A stretch of DNA of 27,610 nucleotides from Gp13-AA77 sp036521995 (GTDB taxonomy: Bacteria > Acidobacteriota > Terriglobia > UBA7540), in contig DATDGR010000076.1 in the NCBI GenBank assembly GCA_036521995.1, positions 1-27,610 of the forward strand, written 5' to 3'. Position 1 is the stretch's first letter. Each line of letters starts with the position of its first letter. The position numbers and the translations under genes are program-made. Positions 15,879-23,222 of the stretch are shown here, one piece after another. Under the pieces are notes generated by a model. The model was not told the DNA's origin. It ran no database searches and saw only the letters and a list, made by a program, of their open reading frames with translations.

Positions 15879-17417
15879 TTAGCGCGCGCGAATCCGGGCC
15901 GGCTTTAGCGTCCAGGCCTGCGACTTCGCCAGCACCATAAGCTGGGGCGCGTCGAAGCCCGGGGGAAAGATGACCCAGTCCCATAGTTTCGGAGAGTCGT
16001 CCGCCACGTAACGCGCAGCGGCAAGATGGGCGGGAGGAACGCTTACCGTCACGGGCGGCGCGTGCCGGGCGAGCAGTTCCTGCGACACACGTGCGAGCGC
16101 CACCAGGTAGCTCTCCGGCGGCACCGGCGTGCTCCCGAACCATACGGGGTTAGGAATTTGACTCCTCTCCTCGAGCGCGTTGGCGACGTCGAGCACGGTG
16201 CGGGAGAACTGACTCCACGGCACGTTGACCGTCTCCGCGAGTTCGCGGCTGGGCTCGCTCGGGCCATAGGGCGTCCCCACGAGTCGGAATGAACCGCTCG
16301 GCCGGTTGGCAACCGCCGCGGCAACGAATTGGTTGAGCAGCTCGAAGACCTCGCTGGCCGTCAGATCGTAGTCTGGGCGCACCTGAAACGAAACTTCGGG
16401 ACTCACGGCGTCCGCGATGGCGCCGATTTCCGCGCTGGAAAAGGCGTGGACCTGGGCGGCGTCGGGCAGAACCTCGAGGGCCTCCGAGGCCGTGATGAAC
16501 CGGACGCCCGGGAACGATTTCATATAAGCGATCAGCCCCTCGAGATAGCTAAAGTCCCTCTCGACCTCCGGCGGGCTTTTCATCGGCGGCAGCTTCCATT
16601 GGTCGCGCGGGGGATTCAGGCCGGCGGCAAAATTTACGGCATCCCAGAACTCGCGGTGAATGAACTCGCAAGGGTGGAAGTAAAGGCTCACCACACCGCC
16701 GCCTGACTGCGAAAGCTGGGTGTAGGTGGCTTGAAAATTCGCCTTCGCCTGATCGAGGTTTGACCAATCATCGTTCGGACGCAGGTTTGCTCCGGCTTTG
16801 ATGTTGAAGATATTCAGCAGGCCGCCGTACCAGAACGGCCTGCCGTCGAGGCCCACCTGCCGCGCGTCGTCGAGGTACACCTTTACGCCCCAGCTCTTCA
16901 GGGCTGGAAACGCTTGCGGCGCCCAAGAACTTCCGGGTTGGCCGTAGCAGGTGGGGGCCTTGCCGAAGATGCGGCCCACATCGTCGAAGCCGGGGCGCTC
17001 GCGCCGGGTGAATTCGGCGGCGCCTTCCTCCCAATCGAGCGGAGCCTCGTACTCGGCCACGGTCGGATGCTGGCTGTGCGTGTTGGCGTGGTAGCCGATG
17101 TCGTTCCGCGCCAGCGCCTGGATCACGTCCGCCCGGCCGCGCCGCTCGAGCGTGCGGCCCTTCTCACCCACCACCTTGAACGTGGCGCGGACACCCTGCT
17201 GGGCCAGGATGCCGGCCACGCGCTGGGCCGCATCGTCGCTTTGGGGAAGAATGTAATCCTCCGTGTCGAACCAGAGCACAACGTAGACGGGACCTTGCGC
17301 CGGCGGGACCGATGTCGTTTGGTTTTGCCGGGCAAGCAGCGTTGGCATGAGTATGAAGAGTACCCCGGTGACCGGCACCATGATTCTCCTGGCACATCGA
17401 AGTTTGCTGATCTCCAT
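15879..17417 (-). CDS. Secreted polysaccharide deacetylase (NodB-type)
   Basis: The 512-residue protein has an N-terminal basic/hydrophobic segment (residues 8-30), probably a signal peptide. The NodB catalytic core follows. The metal/catalytic Asp motif is in VLWFDTEDYI (Asp51, Asp54), and the His motif is HANTHSQHPT (His110, His114, His117). Later strands include CYGQPGSSWAPQAF and SLYFHPCEFIH. Such enzymes remove N-acetyl groups (or act on related amides) from cell-surface or environmental polysaccharides. The C-terminal half, from about residue 330, is an extra domain with no motif I recognise, making the protein about twice the length of a bare NodB domain. The start is fixed by AGGAGG 4 nt before ATG 17417. 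It diverges from the ADOP permease. Confidence 0.85.
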   Translation of the reverse strand: MEISKLRCARRIMVPVTGVLFILMPTLLARQNQTTSVPPAQGPVYVVLWFDTEDYILPQSDDAAQRVAGILAQQGVRATFKVVGEKGRTLERRGRADVIQALARNDIGYHANTHSQHPTVAEYEAPLDWEEGAAEFTRRERPGFDDVGRIFGKAPTCYGQPGSSWAPQAFPALKSWGVKVYLDDARQVGLDGRPFWYGGLLNIFNIKAGANLRPNDDWSNLDQAKANFQATYTQLSQSGGGVVSLYFHPCEFIHREFWDAVNFAAGLNPPRDQWKLPPMKSPPEVERDFSYLEGLIAYMKSFPGVRFITASEALEVLPDAAQVHAFSSAEIGAIADAVSPEVSFQVRPDYDLTASEVFELLNQFVAAAVANRPSGSFRLVGTPYGPSEPSRELAETVNVPWSQFSRTVLDVANALEERSQIPNPVWFGSTPVPPESYLVALARVSQELLARHAPPVTVSVPPAHLAAARYVADDSPKLWDWVIFPPGFDAPQLMVLAKSQAWTLKPARIRAR

Positions 17418-17421
17418 GAGT

Positions 17422-17427
17422 CCTCCT
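17422..17427 (-). promoter_or_regulatory. Consensus Shine-Dalgarno for the deacetylase
   Basis: AGGAGG on the minus strand just upstream of ATG 17417, fixing that start against the in-frame ATG 12 codons later. Confidence 0.7.
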
Positions 17428-17492
17428 GTTACGAATTCAGCAGATCAAGCGAGCATGAAAGCAGGATTCTTTCAGATCTCCCCTTCATCAGA

Positions 17493-17525
17493 CGACTTGA
17501 CAGGCAAATGACAGGGAACAAGTCG
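17493..17525. promoter_or_regulatory. Operator-like inverted repeat in a divergent intergenic region
   Basis: CGACTTG (17493-17499) and CAAGTCG (17519-17525) form a perfect 7-bp inverted repeat around 19 bp. Inside it TGACAGG occurs twice with an 11-bp period (TGACAGGCAA then TGACAGGGAA), about one helical turn. A TTGACA lies in the left part. Confidence 0.45.
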
Positions 17526-17578
17526 GCCGCTTGCGGCGTAAGGCATTACGAGACCAAGATGCCTCAAGGGAGGGAGAA

Positions 17579-20008
17579 ATGGGAACTTTTCTCCAGGACA
17601 TCCGTTACGGCCTGCGGACGCTGGCCAAGAATCCCGGCTTGACGGCGGTGGCGGTGGTCGCGCTGGCGCTCGGCATCGGCGCCAACACGGTCATCTTCAG
17701 CAGCGTAAACGCCATGCTGCTGCGCCCCTTCGCCTTTAAGGACCTTGACCGCGCCGTGGCCGTCTGGGAGACGATCCCCAGGCAGGACGAGGATCGCATC
17801 AGTGCGGCTCCGGCCAACTTCCGTGACTGGACCGAGCAGAGCACAGCCTTTGACGATCTCGCCGCCAGTCACGGCTGGGACGTGAACCTGACCGGGTCAG
17901 GTTTGTCGGAGCGGGTGGAGGGAGTTCAGGTGACGCGCGACTTCTTCGCCCTGCTCGGGATCGCTCCCCAGTTGGGGCGAGCTATCGCCGCGGGCGATTT
18001 CGAGCCGGGCCGCAGCTCCGTGGTAGTGCTGAGCTACCGGTTCTGGCAGCGCCATCTCGGCGCCGACCGTCACGTGGTGGGCGAGAACCTGCTTCTGAAC
18101 GGCGCCAAGTTCACCGTGGTCGGGATCATGCCGGCCGACTTCGACTATCCCGTCGGAGCTGACGCCTGGGCTCCGCTGGAGATGACCGGCGCGCAGGCGG
18201 CGAACCGCTCGGATCACTACCTCCAGGTGATTGGCCGCAGCAAACCCGGAGTTTCCATTTCGCAGGCGCAGGCGGACCTGAATGCCATCGCGGCGCGACT
18301 CGGCCAGCAATATCCTGGCACGAACGCCGGCCACGGAGCGCGAGTGGTGGGTCTGGTGGACGACATGACCTTCGGCTCCAAGCAGTTCGTCCTTACGCTC
18401 ATGGGCGCGGCCGTCTTTGTTCTCCTGCTGGCGTGCGCCAACGTCGCAAATCTGCACTTGGCCCGGGCCACGGCGCGGCAGAAGGAGATCGCGCTGCGGA
18501 TCGCTCTGGGCGCGGGACGCTGGCGGATAGCCCGGCAACTGTTAGTGGAGGGAGTTCTGGTGGCCACGGCGGGTGCGCTGTGCAGTCTGTTGCTCTCCTC
18601 CTGGGGACTCGAACTCTGCCGCCGCAGCATTCCGGCGTTCATTGTTCAGCACGTTCCCGGGCTGAAGCACTTGGAGATCGATTCCCGGGTGCTGGCGTTC
18701 ACCCTGGCGATTGGCGTCCTCAGCGGCATCGTGGCCTCGCTGGCTCCTTCGCTTCAGGCGTCACGGTCCGACGTGAACGATGTGCTGAAAGAGGGCGGAC
18801 GGGGCGGCGGCTCGGGGCCGGGACGCAGCCGCCTTCGTGCCTTGTTGGTGGTCTCTGAGGTGGCTCTGGCCCTGGTGCTGCTGTTGGGCGCCGGGCTGAT
18901 GGTGAAGGGCTTTCAAACCCTGATCGCCACGGACCGGGGTTTCGATCGCTATCGTGTGCTGAGCTTCCACGTGGCTCTGGCAGAGTCAAAATACGGGGAC
19001 CAGGCGAGCATCAGGGGCTTCTACGATCAAGTGATGATGAAGCTGCAGGCCTTGCCGGGCGTGCAATCGGCGGCCGGTGCCACCAGCCTGCCCGGGAGCT
19101 GGAACTGGGATTCGACCGAATACCGCGGGGAAGATCAGCCTCCGGCGGCGCCGGGCGAGCTGCGCAGCGCAATTTCGCAGTCGATCACGCCGGATTTCTT
19201 CCGCACCCTGCGAATACCGCTACTGAAGGGTCGCGTTATCACGCCGCAGGACGGACCGGATGCCGCGCCCGTGGTGGTGATCAGTGAGAGGCTGGCGCGC
19301 CGCATCTGGCCCGGTCAGGACCCGGTAGGAAAGAGAATGAAGTTGGGCCGGGAGCGGGCACACGAAGCCTGGCGTACGGTGGTGGGCGTGGTGGGAGACG
19401 TCAAGTTGTCAACTTTCGATCCTGAGCCTAACCCCACCGTCTATGTGCCCTTCGCGCAGGTGCCGCAAGCCTCTTTGACTCTGGCAGTGCGCACCTCGGG
19501 AGATCCCGTCGCCTTGGCGGCCGCCGCACGCGCGTCGGCCCAGAGCATCGACCCGGACCAGCCCGCCTATGACGTCCGCACGCTCGATCAGCTTCTCTCC
19601 GACAACGATAGCGGCATAGAGTTCTCCGCCCGCATGATGATGGCGTTCGGCGCCATCGCGCTGATCCTGGCGGCCGGGGGCATCTTCGCCGTGATGGCCT
19701 ATTCGGTGAGGCAACGCACTCATGAAATCGGCGTGCGCATGGCGCTGGGCGCACAGCGAAAGGACACGCTCAAGCTCGTGCTCGGCTATGCCCTCAAGCT
19801 TTCCGTGGCCGGCCTTGCCATCGGAGTACCGTGCGCGCTTGTTCTCACCCGCGCCCTTTCGAGCCTCCTCTTCGGGGTCATTCGGATCGACCCCCTGATA
19901 TTTGCCGGCTTCACGGTCCTGCTGGCGCTGATCGGGGCGCTGGCAGCCTACGTCCCCGCTCGCTGGGCCACCCGGGTCGATCCCATGGAGGCCCTGCGTT
20001 ATGAATGA
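17579..20008 (+). CDS. ADOP-type MacB-like permease (no partner ATPase)
   Basis: The 809-residue inner-membrane protein has two tandem MacB-periplasmic-core plus FtsX units. The first starts with DIRYGLRTLAKNPGLTAVAV and TM1. It then has an FtsX module with the cytoplasmic segment RATARQKEIALRIALGAG. A second TM/periplasmic unit follows (ALVLLLGAGLMVKGFQTL), and the protein ends with RTHEIGVRMALGAQRKDTL and ARWATRVDPMEALRYE. This arrangement, about 800 residues with a fused duplication and no ATPase gene nearby, defines the acidobacterial duplicated orphan permease family, whose substrate is not known. ATG 17579 is preceded by AGGGAG at good distance; an earlier in-frame ATG at 17531 lacks a site. 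Whether it borrows an ATPase is unknown. Confidence 0.93.
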   Translation: MGTFLQDIRYGLRTLAKNPGLTAVAVVALALGIGANTVIFSSVNAMLLRPFAFKDLDRAVAVWETIPRQDEDRISAAPANFRDWTEQSTAFDDLAASHGWDVNLTGSGLSERVEGVQVTRDFFALLGIAPQLGRAIAAGDFEPGRSSVVVLSYRFWQRHLGADRHVVGENLLLNGAKFTVVGIMPADFDYPVGADAWAPLEMTGAQAANRSDHYLQVIGRSKPGVSISQAQADLNAIAARLGQQYPGTNAGHGARVVGLVDDMTFGSKQFVLTLMGAAVFVLLLACANVANLHLARATARQKEIALRIALGAGRWRIARQLLVEGVLVATAGALCSLLLSSWGLELCRRSIPAFIVQHVPGLKHLEIDSRVLAFTLAIGVLSGIVASLAPSLQASRSDVNDVLKEGGRGGGSGPGRSRLRALLVVSEVALALVLLLGAGLMVKGFQTLIATDRGFDRYRVLSFHVALAESKYGDQASIRGFYDQVMMKLQALPGVQSAAGATSLPGSWNWDSTEYRGEDQPPAAPGELRSAISQSITPDFFRTLRIPLLKGRVITPQDGPDAAPVVVISERLARRIWPGQDPVGKRMKLGRERAHEAWRTVVGVVGDVKLSTFDPEPNPTVYVPFAQVPQASLTLAVRTSGDPVALAAAARASAQSIDPDQPAYDVRTLDQLLSDNDSGIEFSARMMMAFGAIALILAAGGIFAVMAYSVRQRTHEIGVRMALGAQRKDTLKLVLGYALKLSVAGLAIGVPCALVLTRALSSLLFGVIRIDPLIFAGFTVLLALIGALAAYVPARWATRVDPMEALRYE

Positions 20009-20031
20009 GGATCGATCTGGATGGCAGCGAA

Positions 20032-20060
20032 TTGACTTAACGGGGATCGAACCCTAGTAT
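20032..20060 (+). promoter_or_regulatory. Sigma70-like promoter
   Basis: TTGACT (20032-20037) and TAGTAT (20055-20060) are spaced by exactly 17 bp. The predicted start is near 20067. The next accepted gene is about 460 nt away. Confidence 0.55.
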
Positions 20061-20479
20061 ACTGTCCAGCAACGGGACATGCGAACATCTACCTGCAAGG
20101 CGCGCAGCACCGCGGCTGCTCCTGGAACGGGGAGGCATCACTTCCAGGTCACAAGATCCAGCCCGCGGCAGGCGGGTAGAGCCCGGATTAATGGCCCTAT
20201 GATCTTCAGAGCCTGTCACACGGCTAGGTTCGACAACCCTACGCTGCTACGCAAAAGATGCCGGAAACGGACCCCCGAGCGCGAAGAAGTGCGTTTTTTG
20301 GGAAGCGAACCTGTCAACTTATTGAAAATAAAGGGTAGGCGTCAGAGAAGACGGGTCAAAAAGGACACAAAATAGACCGAATTTTCATCGTCTTGTGCAC
20401 ATTTCGGACCCCATTTAAGCCCAATTAAGGCCTTGCTACTGGGCCGGGTTTCGAAGGGGCCAAGCCGATTTTCGCACTG

Positions 20480-20499
20480 AGGGCTGGGTGCCGAGCCCT
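20480..20499 (+). other. Hairpin upstream of a ribosome-binding site
   Basis: AGGGCT/AGCCCT stem around an 8-nt loop, ending 11 nt before AAGGAG (20511-20516). It could influence translation of the downstream gene; there is no T-run. Confidence 0.4.
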
Positions 20500-20530
20500 G
20501 AGATCGGATAAAGGAGCGCCGGATGGATCC

Positions 20531-21952
20531 ATGGCTTGCGGCCGATACTTTGGCCACAGAAGCGTGGCATCTGCGTCGGGAGGAATCTGCGATGTCAAGG
20601 AACGTGTCTGCAGGGGTTTGGCGGCCGTCTGCCTGGTGGCTTTGCTCGTGGTGATGTGTGACAGGCCTGCCCAAGCGTCAAATCCCCTGGGGACGGTGAC
20701 GATCGACTACCCCTCCGGCGGTAATCCTCCTCCTGCCACCTGGGGCCCCCTCGACAGCAACGGTTGCCCTTCCACGGTGAACGGCAGCACCTATCGGGTG
20801 ACATGGGCTCCGATGACAAACTGCTATCACGCTGTGATCAGTTGCCCGTCCGAGAAGATTCCCGACATCGGCGCGACCTATGGTGTTGCTCTGGCAAATG
20901 CACTGGCGCCTGTCAACGGAACCATCGTCTTTGCACCATCCACCGATCGCGGAGAGAAGGTGTCTGCGCAATACTTAAGCGGGAGCCTCCTTTACTCCGC
21001 TTATAACCAGGGTTTCATGACCATTTCATTTGCCTGGGATGGGGCTTGGGGAGGTCACGGCTCGGTGGGCACCATCCCTGTGGATATCACGTCTACGCTG
21101 TGGCCCCACGGCGGAAGCTACAAGTTGGCGGGTTGCCGCCCCGGAACGCTTCTGAACTATTTTTACACCCAGTACTATCAGAACGCAAAGAACAACAGTC
21201 CGGCCGCCGGGATGTGCGCCCAAGGAGCAAGTGGCGGCGCCGGCCAGATTGCCAATGCCCTGACCTTTTACGGCGCTGGGGCATACTTGGACAAGGTCAG
21301 TCTGGGCGCGGGTGTCAATCTGACCGATCTTGTGAAGGGCTGCGAGGTTCCCTACTCCAACGGCAGCCTGACCGATGTGCCCTACGACAACATCTGCCCA
21401 GCCGGGACCTTCGGTTGTAATCCGAGCGTGGCAACCTGGACCGGTATCGAAGCCTATACCGGGGAGGAGTCACGCCTGCTGACCTTCACCGGCTATAACG
21501 GCTGCGCTGTGGCCGGGCAACCCACGTCGACGACGGCCAACAGCCATTGGGCCTCGATGAGCCTTACGGATAGTCTCTACGGTTATAGGGACGGCACGGC
21601 GTCATACCCGCAGACGGCGATCTCGGCCTGGCTCTGCGATAACGACGATGCGGCCAGCAAGAATCCATCGGCGGCGCAAGCCTGGATGTTTCTCTCGCAG
21701 ATTACGTTCAGCAGCCAGATCGCCCAAGGGTGCGTTAATCAGCACGTCGCCGGCAGTACCACAGACCCAGCGTACTATGACAGCCAGGGCGACTGCCTGG
21801 CAGTCACCCGCGCGGAATTCTGCCCCGGGCCCGAGACTTACGGACAAGGCTACGTGTTTGACGCCAGCGACGGAAATTTCGACATAACGGGTTCCGCTGC
21901 GGAGCAGGCGGACTTTCTTGATCCCGTGAATGGTTGCACGAAACGCCACTGA
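20531..21952 (+). CDS. Secreted protein, alpha/beta-hydrolase-like (putative)
   Basis: The 473-residue product has a hydrophobic signal segment (LAAVCLVALLVVMC, cleavage probably after RPAQA). The mature protein carries a nucleophile-elbow-like QGASGGAG with Ser234, after strands such as GFMTISFAWDGAW. This is suggestive of an alpha/beta-hydrolase or esterase. Several Cys residues (for example SNGCPS, CEVPY, NICPAGTFGC, NGCAV) could form disulfides, as expected outside the cytoplasm. I cannot place the acid and His of a triad with confidence. The start is unclear. AAGGAG at 20511 is ideally spaced for ATG 20523, which is in another frame; ATG 20531 is used here because it opens this frame. 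The gene is followed 23 bp later by the repeat protein, so the pair may be co-expressed. Confidence 0.6.
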   Translation: MACGRYFGHRSVASASGGICDVKERVCRGLAAVCLVALLVVMCDRPAQASNPLGTVTIDYPSGGNPPPATWGPLDSNGCPSTVNGSTYRVTWAPMTNCYHAVISCPSEKIPDIGATYGVALANALAPVNGTIVFAPSTDRGEKVSAQYLSGSLLYSAYNQGFMTISFAWDGAWGGHGSVGTIPVDITSTLWPHGGSYKLAGCRPGTLLNYFYTQYYQNAKNNSPAAGMCAQGASGGAGQIANALTFYGAGAYLDKVSLGAGVNLTDLVKGCEVPYSNGSLTDVPYDNICPAGTFGCNPSVATWTGIEAYTGEESRLLTFTGYNGCAVAGQPTSTTANSHWASMSLTDSLYGYRDGTASYPQTAISAWLCDNDDAASKNPSAAQAWMFLSQITFSSQIAQGCVNQHVAGSTTDPAYYDSQGDCLAVTRAEFCPGPETYGQGYVFDASDGNFDITGSAAEQADFLDPVNGCTKRH

Positions 21953-21975
21953 CCATGGACCGGGGAAGGGTCCCT

Positions 21976-23172
21976 ATGTTGCGCACATTGCAGCGTCGAG
22001 GTTCGATTTCCAGGACACGCCTGCGAGGGGTCAGTCGTGCGCTCTGGTACCTGATCGTCCTTGTGGTGGCGGCAATCCGAACCCGCTCGGCACAAGCACA
22101 AACCTATAGCTTGCTCTATTCGTTTCAATGCGGCATGGACGGGTCAAACCCTTACGGCGGCCTAGTCCGCGACGGGTCGGGCAACCTGTACGGCACGACT
22201 TATGATGGCGGAACTCTCGGCCACGGAGTGGTGTTCAAGCTGGTGCCAAGCGGTTCCCTGACCGTGCTACACACTTTTGCTGGAAGTCCAACCGATGGCG
22301 CCACGCCCGTTGCTAGCATGGTCCGGGACGCAGCCGGGAATCTTTACGGGACCACCGGCGAGGGCGGTGCCCACGGCTACGGAACGGTTTTCGAGGTGCC
22401 TGCCGCTGGCCCCGAAATCGTGTTATACAGTTTCAAGGGGGGTCCAACTGACGGGGCATCCCCCTTCCCAGCTCTGATTCGGGACGCGGCGGGCGACCTT
22501 TATGGCGCCACCGTGCTGGGCGGCACCCAGGGTAGCGGGACGGTTTTCAAACTGACTCCTGCCGGCAGCGAGAACCCGTTGTACAGCTTTGGCGGATTTC
22601 CCGGAGACGGGGAACAGCCTCACGCCGGGTTGCTTCGAGACCCCGCAGGGAATCTCTATGGCACGACGCGCGACGGCGGCATTGGCTACGGCACGGTTTT
22701 CAAGCTGAGTTCCGCTGGCGTCGAGACGGTCTTGTACAGCTTTGCCGGACCGCCGAGCGACGGGCAAAACCCTCATACTTCCCTGGTTCAAGACACGGTC
22801 CGCAATTTCTATGGAACTACGCTCGCCGGCGGCCTTTTCAACGGCGGCACGGTTTTCCAGTTGACTGCTGCGGGCAAGGGTATCGTGCTGCACAACTTTC
22901 CCGGATCAACCGGCGACGGACAGCGGCCTCATGCAGGCTTGGTCCGAGACTCAGCCGGGAACCTTTACGGCACCACCCTCGAAGGCGGCGAGTCTGGCTA
23001 CGGCACGATTTTCGAGCTAACTTCGACTGGCAGCGAGGTCGTGCTGCACAGCTTTGCCAAAGACGCATCGGACGGCGGAAGCCCGCAAAACAGCTTGGTG
23101 CGCGATGCAGCCGGCAATCTCTACGGCACGACTTACTACGGCGGCGCTTCGGGTTGTGGAGTAGTGTTCTAG
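21976..23172 (+). CDS. Exported seven-repeat protein (TIGR03803-type, propeller-like)
   Basis: The 398-residue protein starts with a basic region and one hydrophobic segment (ALWYLIVLVVAAI, cleavage probably near SAQAQ). Seven repeats of about 54 residues follow, each containing the core NLYGTTYDGG and then GTVFKL, with YSF.G.P.DG.NP between. These are the Gloeo_Verruco (TIGR03803) repeats seen in Acidobacteriota, Verrucomicrobia and cyanobacteria. Seven units suggest a closed beta-propeller; ligand and role are unknown. ATG 21976 has GGGAAGGG upstream; ATG 21955 is in frame but has no site. The last repeat stops at TAG inside GVVF, and the codons after it read Tyr-Ala-Pro-stop, so three to four residues were lost to a nonsense change. 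Confidence 0.82.
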   Translation: MLRTLQRRGSISRTRLRGVSRALWYLIVLVVAAIRTRSAQAQTYSLLYSFQCGMDGSNPYGGLVRDGSGNLYGTTYDGGTLGHGVVFKLVPSGSLTVLHTFAGSPTDGATPVASMVRDAAGNLYGTTGEGGAHGYGTVFEVPAAGPEIVLYSFKGGPTDGASPFPALIRDAAGDLYGATVLGGTQGSGTVFKLTPAGSENPLYSFGGFPGDGEQPHAGLLRDPAGNLYGTTRDGGIGYGTVFKLSSAGVETVLYSFAGPPSDGQNPHTSLVQDTVRNFYGTTLAGGLFNGGTVFQLTAAGKGIVLHNFPGSTGDGQRPHAGLVRDSAGNLYGTTLEGGESGYGTIFELTSTGSEVVLHSFAKDASDGGSPQNSLVRDAAGNLYGTTYYGGASGCGVVF

Positions 23173-23222
23173 TACGCGCCCTGACGACGACCGCGGAAGG
23201 GCCGTTGAGGGCGCCACGAATC

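Larger units (their letters stand above)
20009..20530 (+). other. Intergenic region, possible long 5' leader
   Basis: About 520 bp between the ADOP gene and the secreted hydrolase-like gene. It has a good promoter at its left end, a hairpin at 20480-20499 and a ribosome-binding site at 20511. A 98-codon frame (20079-20375) is very Arg/Lys/Thr-rich and I do not accept it as a gene. Confidence 0.5.

Noticed and set aside
20215..20260. GGTTCGACAACC stretch resembling a tRNA T-arm
   Set aside because: No acceptor, D or anticodon stems fit around it.
20079..20375. 98-codon frame just after a good promoter
   Set aside because: Extremely rich in Arg, Thr and Lys, no ribosome-binding site and no recognisable motif; typical chance frame.
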